The position numbers were made by a program, and so were the translations under genes. Below the pieces are notes generated by a model. The model searched no databases. It was not told the DNA's origin and worked only from the letters and a program-made list of their open reading frames with translations. A stretch of DNA of 64,000 nt from Geodermatophilus nigrescens (lineage in GTDB: Bacteria; Actinomycetota; Actinomycetes; Mycobacteriales; Geodermatophilaceae). The stretch is taken from NCBI RefSeq assembly GCF_900129495.1, contig NZ_FQVX01000001.1, positions 682,001-746,000 on the forward strand, given 5' to 3'. Below, piece after piece: positions 56,454 to 64,000 of the stretch; positions within the stretch are counted from its first letter, which is position 1; the number at the start of each line of letters is the position of its first letter.

Positions 56454-58376
56454 TCAGTCGAGCAGGTCGCCGAACTCCCAGTGCCACGGCTCGGGCTTCT
56501 CGCCGCCGGGCCGGGCCCAGTCGGGGTTGACGAAGCCGAACCGGCCCGCGTTCTGCGTCATCCAGGTCCACTGCGCGGTGCCCGCGACGTGCACGCCGCC
56601 ACACAGGTCCACCGCCAGCGCCCAGCCGTGGTTCGAGGTGCCCGGCACCGCGGCCAGGGCCGGCTTGCGGCGGAAGGCGTCCTGCTGCGCGGCCATCGAC
56701 CGGTAGGAGTCGGTGATGCACAGCGGCGTGCCGAACTCCGCCTCGTAGGCCGACGCCAGGGCCGCGTACCCGGCCGCCGCGTCGCAGCGCAGCGCGTGAC
56801 CGCGGGCGATCGAGCACAGCGCCTCGGCGGGGATCCGGCCGTTGGTCCAGCCGCCCCAGGCGGGGCTGACCGGCCCGGCCGGCGCCGGGGGAGCGCCGCA
56901 GGCACCGCGGCCCGACGCCGTCGCCGGCAACGGCGCGTTCGGCTGCGCCGGGGCGGGCAGGGTCACCCGCACGGCACGGGCGTCCTCGGGCAGCGGGTGG
57001 ACGCCGACCCGGTAGGTGGCGGCCGAGGCGCCCAGCACCTCGCCGGAACCCAGGTACAGCGCGACGTCCTGGCCGCCGTCGGAGACCACCAGGTCGCCGA
57101 CCTGGATCTGCGAGGCCGGGACCACGGTCGCCGCGGCCCACTGCCCGGCGGCGGTGGCCGGCAGGTCGTACCCGGCCAGCAGCCACGACGCCGCGGTCAG
57201 CCCGCCGCAGTCGTAGGCGTCCGGCCCGGCGGAACCCTCGGCGTAGGGCCGCCCGGCCTGCGCCAGCGCGCTGCTCACGGCGGCCACGGTCTCGGCGGGG
57301 AGCACGGTCACCGGGCGGTTGCCCGCCACGGCCCAGGCCACGCCCGGCACGGCCTGGCCGGCCGCGTCGAGGGCGGGGGAGAAACCGGCGGGCAGCGCGG
57401 CCGGGTCGGCCAGCTCGGCGGCCGACGGCGGCTCGATCCCGGCGGACGCCAGCTCGGCGAGGTACCCCTGCCAGCGCTGCAGCGCGGCGGCGTTGCGCTG
57501 CTGCTGCGCGCCGGCCGACGGGACGGTGTCCAGCGCCGCGAGCTGCGCGGCGACGTCGAGGCCGAGGTCGTCGGCGGTCTCCCGGACGCCGGCCAGCAGC
57601 GTGCGGGCCTGCGCGGTGGCGGCGTCGACGGCGGCCTGCGCCCGGGAGACGCGGGCGGCCGCGGCCTCCGCGGCGGCCTCGGCCCGCTGCGCCCGGACGA
57701 CGACGGCCTCGCGCTCGACGGCGGCCCGGTCGGCCAGCGCCTGCAGCTGCAGGACGCCCGAGGTCGTGCCGGGGGTGGTGGCCTCGAGGCCGAGCACCGG
57801 CATCCGGCCGGTGGCGCTCGCGCGGTAGAGGTCGGCCGCGACGTCGCCGACGGTGACCTGCTCGGCGGCGACGGCGGCGCGGGCGGCCAGCTCGGCGGCC
57901 TCGGCGGTGGCCAGCTCGGCGCGGCGGCCGTCGATCTCGGCCTGCAGCCGGCGGTAGGCGTCGGCGTCCTGCAGCAGGGTGCTGCGGGCGGCCAGCGCCA
58001 GCCCCGTGGGGTCGGGAGCGATGGTGGCCGAGCCGGGCGCGGAGGTGGCGGGGGCGAGGAGCACGCTCACCGCCGGCACGAGCAGGGTGGCCAGGCCGAC
58101 GACGAGCAGCCGGGTGCGCCAGGGGCCGCGCTCGCGGGGAGCGGACGCCGGGCGGCGGGCGGGGGCCCGCCGGGCCTTCTTCCGGGCGGTCTTCTTCTTG
58201 CCCGCCGACGTCGTCCTGGCCACGGGCCGGGCGGTCGCGGGCCGGGCGGTCGCGGTGCCGGGGGTGCCGGCGGCGCGGGCGGCGAGCAGGGCGCGCAGGG
58301 CCTCGGCCTCGCGGGGGGTGAGCTCGCGGCGGGGAGCGGAGGTGCGCGGGGAGGCGGTCGTGCGTGGAGCGGGCAC
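56454..58376 (-). CDS. VanY-type D,D-carboxypeptidase fused to a coiled coil and NlpC/P60-like domain
   Basis: Envelope protein of 640 residues. A Lys/Arg/Ala-rich cytoplasmic start (about 1-85) is followed by one membrane anchor (RLLVVGLATLLVPAVSVLLAP). Then come a coiled coil (about 130-270), an NlpC/P60-like domain with DCGGLTAASWLLAGYDLPAT (Cys present; the usual catalytic His is replaced in DVALYLGSGEVLGAS), and a VanY metallopeptidase domain (about 520-635; SYRSMAAQQDAF, TSNHGWALAVDL, PWHWEFGDLLD with metal His/Asp). It trims peptidoglycan peptides. GTG start. Confidence 0.85.
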   Translation of the reverse strand: MPAPRTTASPRTSAPRRELTPREAEALRALLAARAAGTPGTATARPATARPVARTTSAGKKKTARKKARRAPARRPASAPRERGPWRTRLLVVGLATLLVPAVSVLLAPATSAPGSATIAPDPTGLALAARSTLLQDADAYRRLQAEIDGRRAELATAEAAELAARAAVAAEQVTVGDVAADLYRASATGRMPVLGLEATTPGTTSGVLQLQALADRAAVEREAVVVRAQRAEAAAEAAAARVSRAQAAVDAATAQARTLLAGVRETADDLGLDVAAQLAALDTVPSAGAQQQRNAAALQRWQGYLAELASAGIEPPSAAELADPAALPAGFSPALDAAGQAVPGVAWAVAGNRPVTVLPAETVAAVSSALAQAGRPYAEGSAGPDAYDCGGLTAASWLLAGYDLPATAAGQWAAATVVPASQIQVGDLVVSDGGQDVALYLGSGEVLGASAATYRVGVHPLPEDARAVRVTLPAPAQPNAPLPATASGRGACGAPPAPAGPVSPAWGGWTNGRIPAEALCSIARGHALRCDAAAGYAALASAYEAEFGTPLCITDSYRSMAAQQDAFRRKPALAAVPGTSNHGWALAVDLCGGVHVAGTAQWTWMTQNAGRFGFVNPDWARPGGEKPEPWHWEFGDLLD

Positions 58377-58588
58377 GGTCTGGTCCCCCGGGCGGTCTCG
58401 GCTGGCTGGCCGCGCTCCGTGCTGGAGCGCTCGCCGTCAGATCGACCGTCCGGGGGACCCGGAGGAGGGACGGGGGAGCGGGTCTCACCCCATGGGGGGA
58501 GGGGTTCCGCCCGGTCGGGGGACCGGCCGGGGTGCCGGGCGGTCCCGCGGAGGTGCGCGGTGCGTCCCCGCGGGGCCGCCCGGGGAGG

Positions 58589-58780
58589 TCAGCGGTCGGG
58601 GGCCCACCAGGCGCCGTGCCGGGGGACCAGCGCGATCCGGTGCTGCGTGCCGTCGGCGGTGGAGACGACCACCTCGACGGCGGTCACCTCCAGCGTCCGG
58701 TCGTCCTCGCGCAGCACCCGGCCGGTGGCCAGGGGGATGGGTGGCAGGACCAGGACGTCCTCGGCCGGATCACCGCCCAT
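58589..58780 (-). CDS. small protein of unknown function downstream of gltA
   Basis: 63-residue frame with regular codon use (LATGRVLREDDRTLEVTAVEVVVSTADGTQHRIALVPRHG) starting at ATG 12 nt after the gltA stop. It reads like a small beta-rich domain. Probably co-transcribed with gltA. No family recognised. The 212-bp gap upstream of the peptidase (58377-58588) shows nothing else. Confidence 0.5.
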   Translation of the reverse strand: MGGDPAEDVLVLPPIPLATGRVLREDDRTLEVTAVEVVVSTADGTQHRIALVPRHGAWWAPDR

Positions 58781-58792
58781 GGCGCCCGCCCG

Positions 58793-60094
<1,302 letters not shown>

Positions 60095-60103
60095 GGTGGG
60101 CCG

Positions 60104-60109
60104 ACGCTA
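60104..60109 (-). promoter_or_regulatory. putative -10 box of gltA
   Basis: TAGCGT on the minus strand, 9 nt before the gltA ATG, giving a leader of 3 nt or so. Same hexamer as at 11057 and 61714. Confidence 0.45.
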
Positions 60110-60199
60110 TCGCCGTCCGGCCACTCCGACGACAGCGACCGTCCCCCGGCGGGGTGGAGCGGGCTCCCGCCCACCCCGCCGGAGCGGACCGGCGACCCG

Positions 60200-61594
60200 T
60201 CAGGGGTGGGTCATGGACAGGACGTCGAGGGCCTCGTCGAGCTGGGCCTCGGTGAGCTTGCCCTGCTCCACGTAGCCGCGCTCGAGCACCACCTGGCGGA
60301 TCGTCTTCTGCTCGGCCAGCGACTGCTTGGCGACCTTCGCGGCCTCCTCGTAGCCGATGTACTTGTTCAGCGGCGTGACGATCGACGGCGAGGACTCCGC
60401 GTAGGTGCGGCACTGCTCGACGTTGGCGACGATCCCGTCGACGCAGCGGTCGGCCAGGATCCGGCTGACGTTGGCCAGCAGCCGGATCGACTCGAGCACG
60501 TTGCGCGCCATGAGCGGCAGCGTCACGTTGAGCTCGAAGACGCCGGTGGTGCCGGCGTAGGTGACGGCGGCGTCGTTGCCGATGACCTGGGCGGCCACCT
60601 GGATGACCGCCTCGGGGATCACCGGGTTCACCTTGCCCGGCATGATCGAGCTGCCCGGCTGCAGGTCGGGCAGCTGGATCTCGCCGAGGCCGGTGCGCGG
60701 GCCCGAGCCCATCCACCGCAGGTCGTTGGCGATCTTCACGAGGCCGACGGCGATCGTCTTCAGCTGGCCGGAGGCCTCCACCAGCCCGTCGCGCGAGCTC
60801 TGCGCCTCGAAGTGGTCGCGGGCCTCGGTCAGGGGCAGGTCCAGCTCGCCGGCGAGCCGCTCGATGATCGCTGCGGCGAAGCCGGGCGGGGTGTTGATGC
60901 CGGTGCCGACGGCGGTGCCGCCCAGCGGCAGCTCGCCGATGCGGGGGAGCGAGGCCTGCAGCCGCTCGACGCCGTAGCGGACCGCCGCGGCGTACCCGCC
61001 GAACTCCTGACCGAGGGTGACCGGGGTGGCGTCCATCAGGTGGGTGCGGCCGCTCTTGACGACCTCGCGGAACTCCCCGGCCTTGCGCGAGAGCGAGGCC
61101 TCCAGGTGCTGCAGCGCGGGCACCAGGTCGCGCACGATCGCCCGGGTCGCGGCCACGTGGATCGCCGAGGGGAACACGTCGTTGGACGACTGCGAGGCGT
61201 TGACGTGGTCGTTCGGGTGCACCGGGGTGCCCGAGGCCTCGGTGGCGAGCGTGGCCAGGACCTCGTTGGTGTTCATGTTGCTCGACGTCCCCGAGCCGGT
61301 CTGGAAGACGTCGATGGGGAAGTGGTCGTCCCACGTGCCGGAGGCGACCTCCGCGGCCGCGGCGGCGATCGCGTCGGCGACGCCGCGGTCGAGGACGCCG
61401 AGGTCGGCGTTCACCCGCGCCGCGGCGCCCTTGATGGCGGCCAGCGCGGCGATGAGCTCGCGCTCGATGGGGGTGCCGGAGATCGGGAAGTTCTCGACGG
61501 CGCGCTGGGTCTGGGCCCGCCACTTGGCCCAGGCGGGGACGCGGACCTCCCCCATGGAGTCGTGCTCGACGCGGAATTCCTGCTCGGTGGCCAC
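60200..61594 (-). CDS. fumC: class II fumarate hydratase
   Basis: TCA-cycle fumarase of 464 residues. The superfamily signature [11 protein letters not shown] is near residue 315; also [16 protein letters not shown], the catalytic-His segment [18 protein letters not shown] and the SS loop. Iron-independent, oxygen-stable type. The GTG at 61594 is chosen over an internal ATG because MATEQEF-type starts fit the family and GGGAG precedes it. Often lies beside glpX in actinobacteria, as here. Confidence 0.97.
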   Translation of the reverse strand: MATEQEFRVEHDSMGEVRVPAWAKWRAQTQRAVENFPISGTPIERELIAALAAIKGAAARVNADLGVLDRGVADAIAAAAAEVASGTWDDHFPIDVFQTGSGTSSNMNTNEVLATLATEASGTPVHPNDHVNASQSSNDVFPSAIHVAATRAIVRDLVPALQHLEASLSRKAGEFREVVKSGRTHLMDATPVTLGQEFGGYAAAVRYGVERLQASLPRIGELPLGGTAVGTGINTPPGFAAAIIERLAGELDLPLTEARDHFEAQSSRDGLVEASGQLKTIAVGLVKIANDLRWMGSGPRTGLGEIQLPDLQPGSSIMPGKVNPVIPEAVIQVAAQVIGNDAAVTYAGTTGVFELNVTLPLMARNVLESIRLLANVSRILADRCVDGIVANVEQCRTYAESSPSIVTPLNKYIGYEEAAKVAKQSLAEQKTIRQVVLERGYVEQGKLTEAQLDEALDVLSMTHP

Positions 61595-61638
61595 GCTGGC
61601 TCCCGTGTGGTGTCGGTGGGTTCGCTGCTGCTGGCGTG

Positions 61639-61644
61639 ACCCTA
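61639..61644 (-). promoter_or_regulatory. putative -10 box of fumC
   Basis: TAGGGT on the minus strand, giving a leader of about 38 nt before the fumC GTG. Confidence 0.4.
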
Positions 61645-61713
61645 GAGAGGCCCGGTCCCGCTCCATGTGGGGAGGCTCCGGTCCGGATGCGGGACGGCGG
61701 CCCCGGGGGTGGC

Positions 61714-61719
61714 TAGCGT
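61714..61719 (+). promoter_or_regulatory. putative -10 box
   Basis: TAGCGT before the gene at 61749, followed by GAGGAG as ribosome site. Same hexamer as at 11057 and the gltA box. Confidence 0.4.
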
Positions 61720-61748
61720 CGCCCGACCACCCCGCCCGAGGAGCCCCC

Positions 61749-62300
61749 GTGACACCTCCGCACGACCCCGCGTACGGCACCGCCCCCACCGGCGGCTGGA
61801 CGCCGTGGGGCACCTGGGAGCCGGCCGTCGGCCGCCCCGTCCCGGCCGCGCCCCCGGTGCCCGCCGTGCCGGCCCCGCGCCCGCTCGGCCCCGGCGGGAT
61901 CGCCGTCGTCGTCGCGGGTCTGGTCATCGGCATGGTGCTGGCCGCCGTCGTCGGCGCGCTGCTGCTGCGCGGGGCGGCCGACGACGCCGGCACCGCCGCC
62001 GGCGAGGCGATCGGCCAGGCGATGTTCGGCGGGGTCAGCGAGGACGCCGGTTGGTACGCCGACCCCTACGCCGTCGGCGGCCTCGGGCCGGTCGAGCAGA
62101 CCGACCCCGTGCCGCCCGGCGAGCTCGGCCCCGACCCGGTGCTCGACGCCTACGCGCAGGAGTGCTTCGACGGCGACCTGCAGTCCTGCGACGACCTCTA
62201 CATGGAGTCGGCGCCGCTGTCGGACTACGAGGAGTACGGCAGCACCTGCGGCGGCCGGGTCAAGGCATGGACCGTGCCGTACTGCACCGAACTGGACTGA
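61749..62300 (+). CDS. single-pass membrane protein with one Cys-rich repeat domain
   Basis: Protein of 183 residues: a Pro/Gly/Trp-rich cytoplasmic part (1-50), one helix ([25 protein letters not shown]), and an outer domain ending in [42 protein letters not shown]. The same domain occurs twice in the protein at 62569. The four Cys suggest two disulfides. GTG start with GAGGAG upstream. No known function. Confidence 0.8.
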   Translation: MTPPHDPAYGTAPTGGWTPWGTWEPAVGRPVPAAPPVPAVPAPRPLGPGGIAVVVAGLVIGMVLAAVVGALLLRGAADDAGTAAGEAIGQAMFGGVSEDAGWYADPYAVGGLGPVEQTDPVPPGELGPDPVLDAYAQECFDGDLQSCDDLYMESAPLSDYEEYGSTCGGRVKAWTVPYCTELD

Positions 62301-62527
62301 GGGAGGAGCCCGTCCTCCCCACCGCTCGCACGCTCGCGGCGGTGCCCTGGACGGGGCCGCGCTTGGGGGCCCGCCCAAGTCGCGCACCAGTCCGTTCCAG
62401 CACGTCAGGGGATCGTTCGGGACGTCACCGGAGGGGGCCCCGCGGCTGACGTGAGCCGTGGGGCGGGTGGCGTCCTCCGCCGCTCACCCGTGACCGGGCG
62501 GTGCTCGCTCGTCCCGATCGCCCGACC

Positions 62528-62533
62528 TAGCCT
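62528..62533 (+). promoter_or_regulatory. putative -10 box
   Basis: TAGCCT, a TANNNT-type -10, about 35 nt before the ATG at 62569, which has GAGGAG as ribosome site. Confidence 0.4.
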
Positions 62534-62568
62534 GGCCCCGCCAGCGACCAGAACCGAGGAGTCTGCAG

Positions 62569-63732
62569 ATGTCCCAGCCGCCGACGCCGCCGCAGGGCGG
62601 CAACGACCCCGCGGGCCAGCAGCCCGGGCAGCAGGGCTGGGGGCAGTCCGACGACCCGACCGCGCAGTTCGGTCAGCCGGCGCCGCCGACCTCGCAGTTC
62701 CAGGCCGGCCAGTACGGCCAGCCGGGTGACCCGCGGGAGCAGACCGCCCCCTTCGGCCAGCCCGACCCGAACGCCTACGGGCAGCAGCAGTACGGGCAGC
62801 AGGGTCAGGACCCGAACGCCCAGTACGGGCAGCAGTACGGGCAGCAGGGCTACGACCCGGGCGCCCAGTACGGCCAGCAGTACGGGCAGCAGTACGGCCA
62901 GCAGGGCTACGACCCGAACGCCCAGTACGGGCAGCAGTACGGGCAGCAGGGCTACGACCCGAACGCCCAGTACGGCCAGTACGGGCAGCAGCCCTACGGC
63001 CAGCAGCCCTACGGCCAGCAGGGCGCCTACGGCCAGCCGGCGCCGAAGCCGAAGAAGAACCTCGCCGTCATCCTCACCGTGGTCGGCGTCGTCCTCATCG
63101 CGGGCCTCGGCGTGCTGCTGTTCTTCCTGCTGCGCGACGACGAGGGCTCCACGGTCGCCGACCCGACCACCACGACCACCGCCTCGACGACGACGTCCTC
63201 CTCGTCGAGCTCCAGCTCCTCGTCGAGCTCGTCGTCCTCGTCCTCGTCCTCCTCGACCACCCCCGGCGGGGGCGGCGGCGGGGCCCTCCCGGCGGGGCAG
63301 CCCCCGGTGGGCCTCGGCGAGGACACCGAGGGCGACTTCCAGCAGCAGGCCGACGCCTGCTTCGCGGGCGACCTGGCCGCCTGCGACGACCTGTGGCTCG
63401 ACACCCCGATCGACTCGGCGTGGGAGGAGTACGGCGGCACCTGCGGCGGCCGGGTCGAGTACCAGGCCGGGACCTGCGAGCTGCGGCTCGGGTCGGGTAG
63501 CGGCGGCGCCGCGGGCCCGACGTCGGACCCGGTGCCGCCGAGCGACCTCGGCGACGACCCCTCCGGCCGGTACCAGCCGCTGGCCGAGGCGTGCTTCGCC
63601 GGCGACTGGGCCTCCTGCGACGAGCTCTGGGGGGCGACCCCGGTCGACTCGGAGTACGAGCAGTACGCCGGGACCTGCGCCGGCCGGGTGGCCTACGAGA
63701 GCCTCGGCACCTGCGAGGAGCGGCTCGGCTGA
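62569..63732 (+). CDS. membrane protein with QYGQQ repeats and two Cys-rich domains
   Basis: Protein of 387 residues. Residues about 1-160 are Gln/Tyr/Gly-rich with repeats of QYGQQ and [11 protein letters not shown], prion-like and disordered. One helix ([27 protein letters not shown]) follows, then a Thr/Ser stretch with over 20 Ser, a Gly run, and two copies of the Cys domain ([13 protein letters not shown] ... [11 protein letters not shown] ... C; then [13 protein letters not shown] ... [10 protein letters not shown] ... C). The cytoplasmic part resembles low-complexity tails of actinobacterial kinase-regulated proteins. The outer part may bind wall. Function unknown. Confidence 0.82.
   Translation: MSQPPTPPQGGNDPAGQQPGQQGWGQSDDPTAQFGQPAPPTSQFQAGQYGQPGDPREQTAPFGQPDPNAYGQQQYGQQGQDPNAQYGQQYGQQGYDPGAQYGQQYGQQYGQQGYDPNAQYGQQYGQQGYDPNAQYGQYGQQPYGQQPYGQQGAYGQPAPKPKKNLAVILTVVGVVLIAGLGVLLFFLLRDDEGSTVADPTTTTTASTTTSSSSSSSSSSSSSSSSSSSSTTPGGGGGGALPAGQPPVGLGEDTEGDFQQQADACFAGDLAACDDLWLDTPIDSAWEEYGGTCGGRVEYQAGTCELRLGSGSGGAAGPTSDPVPPSDLGDDPSGRYQPLAEACFAGDWASCDELWGATPVDSEYEQYAGTCAGRVAYESLGTCEERLG
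62775..63030 (+). repeat. in-frame tandem repeat coding QYGQQ
   Basis: Repeated 15- to 33-bp units such as CAGTACGGGCAGCAG within the low-complexity part of the gene at 62569. Codon use stays constant between units, suggesting recent expansion. Confidence 0.8.
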
Positions 63733-63736
63733 GCCA

Positions 63737-63792
63737 CGCACACACGAGGACGGCCCCGGGGCGATCGCCCCGGGGCCGTCCTCGTGTGTGCG
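63737..63792. terminator. 56-bp perfect palindrome, bidirectional terminator
   Basis: Exact inverted repeat of 28 bp on each side with no spacer, centred on GCGATCGC, between the convergent ends of the membrane protein gene and glpX. One of the most perfect hairpins of the window. Confidence 0.9.
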
Positions 63793-63799
63793 GTCTGCG

Positions 63800-64000
63800 T
63801 CAGTCGTGGTGCGGGTCGAAGGCGACCGCCGAGTAGGCGCGCAGCTTCTCCAGCGAGTGCAGGCTGTCGATCGAGCGGATGGTGCCGGAGCGCGAGCGCA
63901 TGACCAGCGACTGCGTGGTGCAGCCGCCGGCGCGGTACTGCACGCCGCGCAGCAGCTCGCCGTCGGTGATGCCGGTGGCCACGAAGAAGACGTCGCCGCG
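63800..64000 (-). CDS. glpX: class II fructose-1,6-bisphosphatase GlpX, 3' part
   Basis: C-terminal 66 residues in frame to the window edge: [23 protein letters not shown] ... [18 protein letters not shown], diagnostic for GlpX, which hydrolyses fructose-1,6-bisphosphate in gluconeogenesis. The GTG at 63982 is internal; the gene enters from outside the window. Followed by the bidirectional terminator at 63737. Confidence 0.93.
   Translation of the reverse strand, partial: RGDVFFVATGITDGELLRGVQYRAGGCTTQSLVMRSRSGTIRSIDSLHSLEKLRAYSAVAFDPHHD

Overview
This 64 kb window is chromosomal DNA from a very high-GC actinobacterium. A mycothiol S-conjugate amidase (mca), many GTG starts, TANNNT-type -10 boxes placed 6-9 nt before start codons (leaderless genes), a PIN-PhoH protein and a full set of single-membrane flagellar genes (no L- or P-ring genes) point to a motile actinomycete. 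Geodermatophilaceae (Blastococcus, Geodermatophilus, Modestobacter) is my best guess from gene content; no 16S rRNA is present to confirm it.

Layout. 1-12.5 kb: housekeeping genes, namely the 3' end of an M3 metallopeptidase, a beta-propeller-like protein, an RNHCP zinc protein, greA, mca plus a small membrane protein, an AMIN-like secreted protein, a maleylpyruvate-isomerase-like protein, a geranylgeranyl-reductase-family flavoenzyme, a hemolysin-III/TrhA membrane protein, a short-chain cis-prenyltransferase, a DUF885 protein and phoH. 12.5-13.7 kb: an AbiEi/DUF559-type gene bracketed by two copies of a 48-nt palindromic element; a third copy lies near 1.7 kb.

13.7-41 kb: a minus-strand flagellar block. 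In transcription order: fliC-fliD-fliS-fliT-like; flgB-flgC-fliE-fliF-fliG-fliH-fliI-fliJ-(NlpC/P60+SLT hydrolase)-fliK-flgD-flgE; flbD-motA-motB-fliL-fliM-fliN-fliO-fliP-fliQ-fliR-flhB-flhA-(FlhF-like)-small membrane protein. fliC, flgB and flbD are each preceded by TCAAG-N15-RCCGAT, a FliA (sigma-28) type promoter. 41.3-48.5 kb: two glycosyltransferases, a flavoprotein, a methyltransferase, a GNAT/FemAB-type acyltransferase and an FdtA/FdtB-type amino-sugar pair, a likely flagellin or surface glycosylation cassette. 48.6-53.3 kb: a FliA-family sigma factor diverging from flgN-flgK-flgL-fliW-csrA. 53.5-56.4 kb: four plus-strand genes of unknown role, including a second, divergent sigma-70-like protein. 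56.4-64 kb: a VanY-type peptidase fused to an NlpC-like domain, citrate synthase, fumarase, two related Cys-rich single-pass membrane proteins and the 3' end of glpX.

How it fits together: one sigma factor (FliA) probably drives the hook-basal-body, motor/export and filament operons; FliW and CsrA would set flagellin translation; FlgN, FliS and the FliT-like protein would chaperone hook-filament subunits; NlpC/SLT would open the peptidoglycan for the rod; the sugar genes would decorate the filament. Most novel: the divergent sigma-like cassette, an FlhF-like protein with an eroded GTP-binding site, a FliN with a CheC-like N-terminus, and the dispersed palindrome with a compensatory base-pair change.
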